From UBA7703 sp034926785 (lineage in GTDB: Bacteria; Bacillota; Clostridia; Christensenellales; CAG-138): 64,000 nt of DNA. Location: contig JAYFQU010000018.1 of assembly GCA_034926785.1 (NCBI GenBank), forward strand, positions 58,912-122,911, read 5' to 3'. Positions 16,976-24,280 of the stretch are shown one piece after another (position 1 is the stretch's first letter; each line of letters begins with the position of its first letter). The notes under the pieces were generated by a model. The model was not told where the DNA came from and did not search any database. It saw only the letters and a list, made by a program, of their open reading frames with translations. The position numbers and the translations under genes are program-made.

Positions 16976-17004
16976 TTGACAATTTGTTGAAGAAAGCGTA
17001 TATT
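16976..17004 (+). promoter_or_regulatory. Promoter of the acyltransferase/ligase operon
   Basis: TTGACA (16976-16981), 17 bases, TATATT (16999-17004), about 40 bases before the first start codon. The rest of the 16747-17043 interval shows no gene. Confidence 0.75.
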
Positions 17005-17043
17005 CAAGGCATTATTTGCACTCATACTTAAGATTGGATTGGT

Positions 17044-17943
17044 ATGCGCATGGAACAAAAGACCAAACGCCGCCGCGGCGATCGCCGCGACGCAACCCTC
17101 GTTCGCGATCTCGACTCAATGCACGTCTTTATGCCGATTATGATGCCCAACCGCGCGGATAACGAGGCCTTCATTCAGGAGCTTATCGACATGAGCGCCG
17201 TGGAGGCCTATCTTGAGCGGAAAAACGCGCAATCCCCGCAATACAAATACACATTTTTTCATGTGATCCTCGCCGCGCTCGCGCGCACCATTGAGATGCG
17301 CCCGCGCATGAATCGTTTCATCATCGGGAACCGCTATTTTGACCGCGACCACATCTCGTTTTCCTTCATCGTAAAAAAAGCGTTCTCGGACAGCGCGGAT
17401 GAATCCGTCATGATTCTCAAATACGATCCGGCGAGCGAAAAACCCGCCATCGATATGATCCATGATAAAATTTGCGACTTTGTGTACTCCGTGCGCCAAA
17501 GCAACAAAAAGGACGGCACCACGGACATTCTTGATACGCTCGCAAAAACGCCGATGTGGATGCGAAAGCTCATCGTCACCCTCTTGCGCACGCTGGATAA
17601 CAACGGCGTCATGCCAAAGGACCTAGCAGACGAAGACCCCTATAACAGCACGGTCTTCATCTCCAATCTCGGCTCTATCAAGCTCAACGCCGGTTATCAT
17701 CACCTATCCAACTGGAGCACAAACTCGGTCTTCGTCGTGGTCGGCGAAAGACATATGCAGCCGTTCTATGGCGAGGATGGCGGCGTCATCGTGAAACCCG
17801 CGCTCAACCTTGGGCTCACGCTCGACGAGCGCATTGCGGACGGATATTACTATTCCAAGACTGTCCGCCTGCTCAAAAAATTCCTGTCCGAGCCGGAGTT
17901 GCTCGATATTCCGTCCAAGGAGGCACTCAACATTGAGTATTGA
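17044..17943 (+). CDS. Lipoyl-less 2-oxoacid dehydrogenase E2-like acyltransferase
   Basis: 299 residues with the catalytic-domain fold of E2/chloramphenicol acetyltransferases and no lipoyl or E1/E3-binding domain. TFFHVILAALARTI, RMNRFIIGNRYF and the end segment LTLDERIADGYYYSKTVRLL are recognisable. The HxxxDG box of true E2 enzymes reads ERIADG, so the catalytic His is Glu. This variant appears typical of a stand-alone clostridial subfamily. It sits in an operon with an acyl-CoA ligase, so a CoA-linked acyl transfer or binding role is inferred. An ATG two codons downstream (17050) is an equally possible start; neither has a strong ribosome binding site. Confidence 0.8.
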   Translation: MRMEQKTKRRRGDRRDATLVRDLDSMHVFMPIMMPNRADNEAFIQELIDMSAVEAYLERKNAQSPQYKYTFFHVILAALARTIEMRPRMNRFIIGNRYFDRDHISFSFIVKKAFSDSADESVMILKYDPASEKPAIDMIHDKICDFVYSVRQSNKKDGTTDILDTLAKTPMWMRKLIVTLLRTLDNNGVMPKDLADEDPYNSTVFISNLGSIKLNAGYHHLSNWSTNSVFVVVGERHMQPFYGEDGGVIVKPALNLGLTLDERIADGYYYSKTVRLLKKFLSEPELLDIPSKEALNIEY

Positions 17944-19681
17944 TTCCAACAGTTTTCCCTTTTGTGAAAACATGTCCAACGTCAAAGCCCCGTGGCTTGC
18001 GTTTTATGGTGATGTAGACCCACAGCTGAACTATCCCGACGTCTCCATGTTTGACATGGTGGAGCGCGCGGCGAACCTCTATCCGGACTATCAGGCCATC
18101 ACCTTCATGGGCAAGGGCGCGAAGTTTGACGAGCTCATACGGCAGATTCGTCTTGTTGCGCGCGCCTTTTCCGCAATCGGCATCCAAGCGGGCGACAAGG
18201 TCACCCTCTGCATGCCGAACTGCCCGCAGATTGTCGAGTGCTTCTATGCGCTCAACCGCATCGGCGCCATCGCGTCCATGATTCACCCGCTCTCCAGCGT
18301 CGGTGAAATCGCCTTCTATGTGAAGGACTCCGGCTCTAAGGCCGTTGTCACGCTGGACGCATTTTATGGAAAGTTTGAGGAGGTACGCAAGCAGGTTTCG
18401 TTTGATACGCTTGTGCTCACGAGTGTAAAGGACGCGCTCTCTCCCGTCATGAAGCTTGGTTTCGCGCTCACCGAGGGACGCAAGATCGCAAAGATCCCGA
18501 AGGACGCGGATGTGCTCTATTGGGATGCGTTCCTCAAGGGCGCAAAAAGGCAGGATAACTCCTGCTTTGTCGCGCGCAGGGGTGCGGATCCCGCCGTCAT
18601 TCTCTTCTCCGGCGGCACCACCGGCGTCACCAAGGGCATTCTTTTGAGCAATCTCAACTTCAACGCGCTCGCCCTGCAAACCTGCTCTATGGGACACTGC
18701 GTTGTCCCCGGATCGCGTATGCTCGCGGCTATGCCGATGTTTCATGGCTTTGGTCTCGGCGTTTGCATTCATACGATGCTTGCGGCAGGCGTCACGGCAA
18801 TTCTTGTTCCGCGCGTCTCGGTAGAGAGCTATGCCAAGCTCCTCAAGAAGGAACGCCCGAACTACATCGCGGGTGTGCCAACGCTTTACGAGGGCATCAC
18901 ACGCAATCCCTATATGGACGGTGTGGACATGAGCCAGCTGCTCGGCGTTTTCTCCGGCGGTGATACGCTTTCTATCGAGCTGAAAAAAAAGTTCGACGCG
19001 TTCCTCGCCGAGCACGGCGCACCCGTGCAGGTACGCGAAGGTTACGGCACGACGGAGTGCGTCACCGCGAGCTGCCTAACCCCCTATGATATGTATCGCG
19101 AGGGCAGCATCGGCTTGCCGTTTCCGGACACCTACTATAAGATTGTCAAACCCGGGACAACGGAGGAAATCCCTTACGGTGAAGATGGCGAAATCTGCCT
19201 CTGCGGGCCGTCGGTCATGATTGAATATGTCAATCAACCGGAGGAGACCGCAAATGTGCTCAGAAGGCACGCGGATGGGCACGTCTGGCTGCATACAGGC
19301 GATCTTGGCTATATGGATGCGGACGGATTCCTCTTCTTCAAGCAGCGTATCAAGCGGCTGATTATCACGAGTGGATACAACGTCTACCCCTCTCAGGTGG
19401 AAAACGCAATCGATGCGCATGAGAAGGTTCTTATGAGCTGTGTTATCGGTGTTCCGGATTCCTACCGCATGCAAAAAATCAAGGCGTTTGTGGTGTTGCG
19501 TCCCAATGTACTGCCCACCCCGACGCTCAAGGAAGAGATTCTCGCGCATTGCAGCAAGCTCGTCGCCAAATACGCAATGCCGTATGATATCGAGTTCCGC
19601 AGCGAACTGCCAAAGACGCTGGTCGGCAAGGTTGCCTACACGGTTTTGGAAAAGGAAGAGCTCGCCAAACAGGCGATTTAA
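17933..19681 (+). CDS. AMP-forming acyl-CoA ligase
   Basis: ANL-superfamily enzyme that adenylates a carboxylic acid and transfers it to CoA. Motifs: the phosphate loop FSGGTTGVTKG, GYGTTECVT, LHTGDLGYMDADGFLFF, the hinge RIKRLIITSGYNVYP, and the C-terminal Lys in LPKTLVGKVAY. The start is debatable. The TTG at 17933 has AAGGAGG nine bases upstream and overlaps the previous gene by 11 bases; the ATG at 17972 has no visible binding site but begins at the conserved part. I prefer TTG. The substrate is probably a medium or long fatty acid, by similarity to FadD-like ligases; this is inferred. Confidence 0.88.
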   Translation: MSIDSNSFPFCENMSNVKAPWLAFYGDVDPQLNYPDVSMFDMVERAANLYPDYQAITFMGKGAKFDELIRQIRLVARAFSAIGIQAGDKVTLCMPNCPQIVECFYALNRIGAIASMIHPLSSVGEIAFYVKDSGSKAVVTLDAFYGKFEEVRKQVSFDTLVLTSVKDALSPVMKLGFALTEGRKIAKIPKDADVLYWDAFLKGAKRQDNSCFVARRGADPAVILFSGGTTGVTKGILLSNLNFNALALQTCSMGHCVVPGSRMLAAMPMFHGFGLGVCIHTMLAAGVTAILVPRVSVESYAKLLKKERPNYIAGVPTLYEGITRNPYMDGVDMSQLLGVFSGGDTLSIELKKKFDAFLAEHGAPVQVREGYGTTECVTASCLTPYDMYREGSIGLPFPDTYYKIVKPGTTEEIPYGEDGEICLCGPSVMIEYVNQPEETANVLRRHADGHVWLHTGDLGYMDADGFLFFKQRIKRLIITSGYNVYPSQVENAIDAHEKVLMSCVIGVPDSYRMQKIKAFVVLRPNVLPTPTLKEEILAHCSKLVAKYAMPYDIEFRSELPKTLVGKVAYTVLEKEELAKQAI

Positions 19682-19702
19682 TTCTATTTCTATTTGTTTC
19701 AT

Positions 19703-19736
19703 GGGCGGCGGGGTGATTCTTTCCCGCCGCTCTTTT
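19703..19736 (+). terminator. Terminator after the acyl-CoA ligase
   Basis: GCGGCGGG (19705-19712) pairs with CCCGCCGC (19723-19730), followed by TCTTTT. Confidence 0.8.
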
Positions 19737-19828
19737 CAGATTTTCCGCCGCTGGGCGCGTGCCCGGCAAGGTCATGTTTCACCCACCGGCTGATGTAAAA
19801 AATCGTTTCTTTTTTCCATTAAAATGAC

Positions 19829-19857
19829 TTGACACCCCTTGCCCGTTTGCCTATAAT
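19829..19857 (+). promoter_or_regulatory. tRNA operon promoter
   Basis: Perfect consensus TTGACA (19829-19834), 17-base spacer, TATAAT (19852-19857), 15 bases before tRNA-Thr, as expected for a stable-RNA promoter. Confidence 0.85.
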
Positions 19858-19872
19858 TGAAAAGCATGAGTT

Positions 19873-19948
19873 GCCAATGTAGCTCAGTTGGTAGAGCAGC
19901 TGATTCGTAATCAGCAGGTCTGGGGTCCGAGTCCCCACATTGGCTCCA
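19873..19948 (+). tRNA. tRNA-Thr (anticodon CGT)
   Basis: Full cloverleaf: acceptor GCCAATG/CATTGGC, D arm GCTC...GAGC, anticodon stem GCTGA/TCAGC with loop TTCGTAA, T arm GGGGTCCGAGTCCCC, and encoded CCA. It reads ACG codons. It is five bases upstream of tRNA-Pro in one transcription unit. Confidence 0.95.
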
Positions 19949-19953
19949 GTATT

Positions 19954-20030
19954 CGGGGTGTAGCGCAGTTTGGTAGCGCGTTTGGTTCGGGACCAAAAGG
20001 TCGCTGGTTCAAATCCAGTCACCCCGACCA
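19954..20030 (+). tRNA. tRNA-Pro (anticodon CGG), prophage integration site
   Basis: Acceptor CGGGGTG/CACCCCG, D arm GCGC...GCGC, anticodon stem TTTGG/CCAAA with loop TTCGGGA, T arm CTGGTTCAAATCCAG, discriminator A and encoded CCA. It reads CCG codons. The 3' end from the T loop through CCA is the attL core, so integration leaves the tRNA intact. Confidence 0.95.
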
Positions 20031-20031
20031 C
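20007..20031 (+). other. attL core
   Basis: 25 bases, GTTCAAATCC through CCGACCAC, identical to 58712-58736. It covers the T loop, 3' acceptor strand and CCA of tRNA-Pro plus one base. Confidence 0.95.
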
Positions 20032-20033
20032 CC

Positions 20034-20071
20034 AAAAAGGCGCATAGAATCTAGCGATTCTGGCGCTTTTT
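20034..20071 (+). terminator. Phage-borne terminator behind tRNA-Pro
   Basis: AAAAAGGCGC ... AGAATC-TAGC-GATTCT ... GCGCTTTTT, three bases after attL. It replaces the native terminator, which integration has moved to 58737. Confidence 0.75.
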
Positions 20072-20080
20072 GTTTTCCCA

Positions 20081-20104
20081 AAAACCCACTTTCAAACCCA
20101 CTTG
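20081..20104 (+). other. Integrase arm-type repeats, left side
   Basis: Two direct repeats, AAAACCCACTTT (20081-20092) and CAAACCCACTTG (20093-20104), spaced exactly 12 bp. Matching repeats with the same spacing occur at 58568-58591. They are probable high-affinity sites for the N-terminal arm-binding domain of the integrase. Confidence 0.65.
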
Positions 20105-20127
20105 ACAGAATTATTTTCAAAAAACGC

Positions 20128-20156
20128 TTGACATTATATCCAACTGGATATATAAT
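20128..20156 (+). promoter_or_regulatory. Promoter of the attL-side cassette with palindromic operator
   Basis: TTGACA (20128-20133), 17 bases, TATAAT (20151-20156). The perfect palindrome TATATCC-AACT-GGATATA (20135-20152) fills the spacer and overlaps the -10, an ideal repressor site. Confidence 0.8.
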
Positions 20157-20187
20157 AAAGACATAAAAGAGATGGAGGGCAAAACAA

Positions 20188-20499
20188 ATGGCAAGCATCG
20201 ACATCAAACTCACCGGAAGCGAAGCACAGATCGCATGGGCTGCGGACATTATCGCAAAATCGATGGAAACCATCGAGTCCAATATCGCCCTTAACCAGTC
20301 CCGCAAGTCTGAAACTGGATGGTCTGGATATGACATGAACATTGCAGCGTGGGAAGCTGTCGAGACCGAATATAAAGCAATCGTTGAATCTCTCGATGGT
20401 CAGCATGCTAGCTATGTGATCGATCATAAACACGCGCTCGATGCCAACGCTACAACAACCCGCTTTGATAGAGCATATACCAAACTTTCAAATCATTAA
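20188..20499 (+). CDS. Hypothetical protein, first gene of the attL-side cassette
   Basis: 103 residues starting MASIDIKLTGSEAQIAW after GGAGG. It is soluble and mixed in composition, with no signal peptide or membrane helix. No family was recognised. The AQIAWAADIIAKSMETIE start resembles the small N-terminal region of some phage proteins that contain a conserved QIxWAxDI motif, but this is not decisive. It is transcribed rightward, opposite to the lytic genes, from its own consensus promoter, so it is probably expressed in the lysogen. Confidence 0.7.
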   Translation: MASIDIKLTGSEAQIAWAADIIAKSMETIESNIALNQSRKSETGWSGYDMNIAAWEAVETEYKAIVESLDGQHASYVIDHKHALDANATTTRFDRAYTKLSNH

Positions 20500-20546
20500 A
20501 AAAATCGCTGACCTATCGGCTTGACGGGGGGGGGGTAGAAACGGAA

Positions 20547-20858
20547 ATGGAAAACACGGTTACGATCTATCGCATTACCACGTTTGACACTTACAGGCTC
20601 GGCGCGCCACCTGCCTATGTCTTTGATGAGCCGGAAATCGGCAGTGCTCAGCGTTTTGAGGATGGAATGGATTACGAGCCCGTAACAATCCACATCCCGG
20701 ACGGATACTCCATCCGCGAGTCAAAAATCGGCGAGCATTATCTATACGATCCACGCGGTGAGCATGTTCCGGTCTTCGATCACAACGGCCACCCGGCAGT
20801 CTGCATTAATTACCCGGGCACTACACATCTGGACAAAATCGACTCCGAAAACGAATAA
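20547..20858 (+). CDS. Hypothetical acidic protein
   Basis: 103 residues, MENTVTIYRITTFDTYRLG to the end, rich in Asp, Glu, Tyr and Pro, with no membrane segment. The start follows a run of ten G with a GGTAG-like site. It is the second gene of the rightward cassette. Function unknown. Confidence 0.6.
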   Translation: MENTVTIYRITTFDTYRLGAPPAYVFDEPEIGSAQRFEDGMDYEPVTIHIPDGYSIRESKIGEHYLYDPRGEHVPVFDHNGHPAVCINYPGTTHLDKIDSENE

Positions 20859-20940
20859 TCGGAAGCGTAAGTTAATTGAAATCCGTATTGATTCGCACTT
20901 GAGCGAGCCGATCTATCGGACAACGAGGAAGGAGCCTTAT

Positions 20941-21369
20941 ATGGGACAACCACGTAAAGTCACAGTTGAGATATCGCAGGACGATATGATGCTTGTTATG
21001 CGAGCGCTGTTTGATCAAATCGAAGGTTTGCTTGACGACGTAAAGTATTTGCCAGAATCCCGCGCTGATCGCGAACGGCAGTCGCAACGAACGATTGAGC
21101 TTTATCAAATGTTTTGCGCCGAATACCAAGAGCGGCAGCCAGACGATGAGTGGTGGGCAGAACGCTATGGCAAGCCGAAGAATAAACTGTCGTTTTGGAT
21201 GGGGCAGCAGTCAATCAATCAAAACGAGCTCGCCGAAATGACAGGAATCCTACAACCAAACATCGCCCGAATGCTCAGCGGGGCAAGAAAATTTTCGCAG
21301 ATGCGCGTCGATACGGCACAAAAGATAGCAACCGCGCTGGGCAAGCAGATCGAGGAATTGATCGACTAA
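20941..21369 (+). CDS. HTH (XRE-like) protein with coiled N-terminus
   Basis: 142 residues; the ATG at 20941 has AAGGAG six bases upstream, while an open frame further upstream overlaps the previous gene and lacks support. The C-terminal half reads as a helix-turn-helix (INQNELAEMTGILQPNIARM, DTAQKIATALGKQIEELID), as in XRE regulators and HigA-type antitoxins. The N-terminal half is a Glu/Arg-rich helix. It is the likely repressor of the palindrome in the cassette promoter; this is inferred from position. Confidence 0.75.
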   Translation: MGQPRKVTVEISQDDMMLVMRALFDQIEGLLDDVKYLPESRADRERQSQRTIELYQMFCAEYQERQPDDEWWAERYGKPKNKLSFWMGQQSINQNELAEMTGILQPNIARMLSGARKFSQMRVDTAQKIATALGKQIEELID

Positions 21370-21371
21370 AC

Positions 21372-21405
21372 AAAAAAGCCCCGCTCCAAACGGAACGGGG
21401 CTTTT
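21372..21405. terminator. Bidirectional terminator between the attL cassette and the lysis genes
   Basis: AAAAGCCCCG (21374-21383) pairs with CGGGGCTTTT (21396-21405). T runs on both strands serve the converging transcripts. Confidence 0.85.
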
Positions 21406-21406
21406 C

Positions 21407-21754
21407 TCACTTCTTGATTTTCTTGGTTGTCTCGTATTTTGCCTTGAGTTTTGCAACCTGAATGTCGGCATACTTTGCAATTGCGTCAAACGCTTTCTGC
21501 ACAACTTCCTCTAGCTGAATTTTGGTGAAGAACGGTTTGAACGGAAGCGGGATCTTCTCGTACAGCTGATCGAGCACCCACGCCATCTTCTCCTTGCCGG
21601 ACTTTGCCTGCTCTTTAAACGCTTCCTCTGCGTCTGCAATCAGCAGGGCGATGAGGTCGCGCAAGGTTGCGGATTTCTTGTAATACTCCGAGAAGAAGTA
21701 GCACAGAATCACGCATACCCCACACACAAGATTGAGAATCGATTTCCAGTCCAT
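21407..21754 (-). CDS. Phage holin, LLH family
   Basis: 115 residues: one N-terminal membrane helix (ILNLVCGVCVILCYFF), then an amphipathic helical region with AEEAFKEQAKSGKEKMAWVL, which resembles the LLH holin pattern (AEQxF...GxGKEKxAyVLe). Holins form membrane lesions that end infection. It is the last gene of the late operon. Confidence 0.75.
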   Translation of the reverse strand: MDWKSILNLVCGVCVILCYFFSEYYKKSATLRDLIALLIADAEEAFKEQAKSGKEKMAWVLDQLYEKIPLPFKPFFTKIQLEEVVQKAFDAIAKYADIQVAKLKAKYETTKKIKK

Positions 21755-21758
21755 TTTA

Positions 21759-22019
21759 TTACTCCCTATCTATTTTTTTTATTGTTCCGTCTTTTGCGAC
21801 GTAGAGACCGTTTTTATTTAGGCTGCTCTTCATGCCGAGTTGATAGGCGATGTAGCCGAAGAATGGGACAATCAATAGATCAATCGCCCATTTTACCACT
21901 TGGGAATCCGGCTTTCTCCCAATGAAGATTGCGACCCAGTACCCGACCAAACAAAGGATGCCAGAAAAGAACATGCAGACGCATGCTAGCTTGCTGAACT
22001 CGTTTAGGAACTTCTTCAT
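21759..22019 (-). CDS. Small membrane protein of the lysis cassette
   Basis: 86 residues with two hydrophobic helices (LACVCMFFSGILCLVGYWVA and WAIDLLIVPFFGYIAYQLG) and a charged tail. Its place between endolysin and holin suggests a second holin or an antiholin. No family recognised. It overlaps the endolysin stop by four bases. Confidence 0.7.
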   Translation of the reverse strand: MKKFLNEFSKLACVCMFFSGILCLVGYWVAIFIGRKPDSQVVKWAIDLLIVPFFGYIAYQLGMKSSLNKNGLYVAKDGTIKKIDRE

Positions 22020-22774
22020 TCCGTCACCAGCTTTGTGTACTTCGGCTTGTTCGAAATGAAGCCATTCCCTTTGGGCGTTTCGACTTCATACCACCCGCTT
22101 GCGTCCGCGCCGAGGTATGGCAGCCTGTCTCCCCTGTGGGCGATATAGAATAACTTCCCGTCCGTTCCTGCGGTTTTCCTGACGTTCACGCTCCCAAGTA
22201 CGAGGACGTAGGGCGTGAAAGTTTCTTCTTCGGTGATCGGTTCGTCCTCATCTGCCTCTGTCTCCGCAGGATTTTCATCGGCTTCAACGACAATTGCAAC
22301 GTGTTTGCCCGCCGTGAGATACAGGCCGCCCACCGTGGCGTACTTGCCGCTCTTGAGGTATTTCGGTTCACGGTGCGCGATAAACAACCCTGTATCAACG
22401 TATCTCTGTTCGAGGTTGCCCGTGTAACCTCGCTCGATCTCCAAGCCGTTGATTCCGTAAACGGTGTCCACAAAGCTAGAGCAGTCGAACTCTGATGCTT
22501 CTGCGCTGAAAATGTCTCCAGCGTCCGCAATCGCTTCCGCGCCAGTCCAACGTTGACTTTGGTCATAGCCGAAGGAATCATCCTCCGCAATGTCAATTGC
22601 TGTTGCCGCCGCCGCCTCTGCCATGTCGCGGTCGGTCGGCTCTAGGTAGACTTCCCAGCCACCATCGCGCTCGTACCAGTTCTGCACGAAGATTTCGCGC
22701 CCTGTCTGATCACCTGCCTGGCCGCCTTTTGCCTGCTTGTTTTCGTCCGAAAACGCATGTGCGATCTTTGTCAT
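22016..22774 (-). CDS. Endolysin: NlpC/P60 or CHAP-type cysteine hydrolase with SH3 domain
   Basis: 252 residues from MTKIAHAFSDENKQAKGG, chosen because GGAGG lies five bases upstream. An N-terminal peptidase with EFDCSSFVDTVYGI (nucleophile Cys) and GKHVAIVVEAD (His) is followed by an acidic linker and a C-terminal SH3 domain (SVNVRKTAGTDGKLFYI). It cuts peptide links of the host wall. The KQAKGGQAGDQTGREI start is typical of clostridial phage lysins. Confidence 0.85.
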   Translation of the reverse strand: MTKIAHAFSDENKQAKGGQAGDQTGREIFVQNWYERDGGWEVYLEPTDRDMAEAAAATAIDIAEDDSFGYDQSQRWTGAEAIADAGDIFSAEASEFDCSSFVDTVYGINGLEIERGYTGNLEQRYVDTGLFIAHREPKYLKSGKYATVGGLYLTAGKHVAIVVEADENPAETEADEDEPITEEETFTPYVLVLGSVNVRKTAGTDGKLFYIAHRGDRLPYLGADASGWYEVETPKGNGFISNKPKYTKLVTE

Positions 22775-22775
22775 A

Positions 22776-23069
22776 TCAACCTCCAAAAACCTTTGACGCT
22801 AGGAACGCAACAACAGCCCCTAGCGCCAGAGATATGATTCTATCGAGCCACGCGCCGCCCTTGCTCTCAAGCGCCCGAATGCGCGTCTCTTGGTCTGCCG
22901 TCTGCGCCATCGATTGTTTCTGCATCGCCGCCATCTCGGTAACGAGGGTAGCGAGCTCCGCGAGTCCGTCGTTGCTCCGCTGGATGTCCTCTTTGTCGCG
23001 CCTAAAACGCTCTTCACACAATTTCTTGTGGCTCTCAAACTCGATTGCCGCCGCCGTTGCTCCCGCCAT
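22776..23069 (-). CDS. XhlA-like hemolysin/holin accessory protein
   Basis: 97 residues: a long helix (CEERFRRDKEDIQRSNDG through the TADQETRIRALES region) followed by a C-terminal membrane helix (IISLALGAVVAFLASKVF). This is the XhlA layout, which cooperates with holin and endolysin in lysis. It lies directly upstream of the endolysin. Confidence 0.75.
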   Translation of the reverse strand: MAGATAAAIEFESHKKLCEERFRRDKEDIQRSNDGLAELATLVTEMAAMQKQSMAQTADQETRIRALESKGGAWLDRIISLALGAVVAFLASKVFGG

Positions 23070-23107
23070 TTCCGCCTCCTATAAAAATACCGCCACGCTC
23101 GTGACGG

Positions 23108-23596
23108 CTATTTGACTCGCAACCGTGGGAAAGCGCGAATGCTTTCCCAGTCCCTTATGGAGAACTTTTGCTTGACCACCCTGCTGTTGGTTGTACAGTA
23201 CTGGTATCCGCCGAATAGGATGCCCACCCTAGTAACCTTTCCGTTTGAGAGCTTAAAGATAATCGATCCGTCTTGCGGGTATTTAGCCGGATTTAATATT
23301 TTGTACAGGTTGGTTCCGTTGAGCGGGGACTTGAGGATCCCCGCTTTAATGAGCACTTGCGAGACGAAGAGAGATCCATTGTCAACGCCGATAATCAACT
23401 TACCGTTCGACCCGCCGTCCAACATGCCGTAGGCAGCGGTAAGTTCTGCCGATGTGTATCTCTTGCCAATAAGCCTATCGGCCTCTTTTTTCATCGAGCA
23501 GAGCTTTTCGGTGCGGTAATCAACCTTTTGAGCCGCCAAAGCGACGCTGGGGATCAGCATAATAACCACCAATAGGAGCGCTATGATTTTTTTCAT
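23108..23596 (-). CDS. Secreted NlpC/P60-like protein lacking catalytic residues
   Basis: 162 residues with a clear signal peptide (MKKIIALLLVVIMLIPSVALAA). The mature part resembles NlpC/P60: DNGSLFVSQVLIKAGI aligns with the usual DCSGxVxxVLxxAGI, and GSIIFKLSNGKVTRVGILFGG with GDLVFF...HVGIYLG. The Cys position is Asn/Gly and the His position is Arg, so a hydrolase activity is not expected. It could bind peptidoglycan or interfere with superinfecting phage. The fold assignment is by eye. Confidence 0.55.
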   Translation of the reverse strand: MKKIIALLLVVIMLIPSVALAAQKVDYRTEKLCSMKKEADRLIGKRYTSAELTAAYGMLDGGSNGKLIIGVDNGSLFVSQVLIKAGILKSPLNGTNLYKILNPAKYPQDGSIIFKLSNGKVTRVGILFGGYQYCTTNSRVVKQKFSIRDWESIRAFPRLRVK

Positions 23597-23608
23597 ACTT
23601 TCCTTTCT

Positions 23609-24280
23609 TTATCCGGCAAACGGGGCCGCCGGGGGAGTGAAGCTGCCAGTATATCGTTCCGTGCCAATGCTTATGCGAACCTCGTCAATGTGTCCAAATA
23701 AACACTGACCACCCGAATCCTCGTTTGCGCCGATCCATAAATCCTTGCCGGTATAGTTATAATCTGTGGTATAAGTTGATCCGGCTTGATTTCCGTCTGA
23801 ATACAGTTTAATTGTCCTGCTTCCATTTGCTCCGCCATTTCCAACGATGGCAATGTGGTGCCATGCGTTTAATGATAGCGCGGTAGCAGTAATTCTTGCG
23901 GCCGATGCGTAAAAAGTAAACGCATCAGTTACTTTGGCCGCAAACCCGCTTGTTGCGGTTTCGTTTGTCCCTCCATAGCTAACAACGTAATTTGCCGCAT
24001 CACTGGTCGTGATGTAAACCCACATTTCGATGCAAAACGCGCCAGTTCCGGGAGCGATTCCGGTTACGACCAAATAGTCGCTATCTCCGTCGTGAAGTGA
24101 TGATGCGGCTCCAAATTTTGCTCTTGCGGTTGATTGCTCGACACCACCAGCAGCGGTTACAGCCCTTGCATAAGGGGAAGAATCAACAAAAGCGGTTGAC
24201 CCGTTTTCTCCGTCCATGTGCAGGAGAAGAACCGTATACGGGTCAATCGAACCAAGGCAACCCATCATCATCCGTATCAT
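23609..24280 (-). CDS. LamG/concanavalin-like lectin domain tail protein
   Basis: About 223 residues starting at MIRMMMGCLG, whose ATG overlaps the stop of the upstream gene (ATGA). LLLHMDGENGSTAFVDSS, GDSDYLVVTG, FCIEMWVYI, NAWHHIAIVG and FGHIDEVRIS are classic LamG features. Such domains bind sugars, and at the end of a tail module it is likely a receptor-binding protein. Confidence 0.8.
   Translation of the reverse strand: MIRMMMGCLGSIDPYTVLLLHMDGENGSTAFVDSSPYARAVTAAGGVEQSTARAKFGAASSLHDGDSDYLVVTGIAPGTGAFCIEMWVYITTSDAANYVVSYGGTNETATSGFAAKVTDAFTFYASAARITATALSLNAWHHIAIVGNGGANGSRTIKLYSDGNQAGSTYTTDYNYTGKDLWIGANEDSGGQCLFGHIDEVRISIGTERYTGSFTPPAAPFAG

Noticed and set aside
16837..17058. 73-residue leftward frame upstream of the acyltransferase
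   Set aside because: Covers the rightward promoter, no binding site, no family resemblance.
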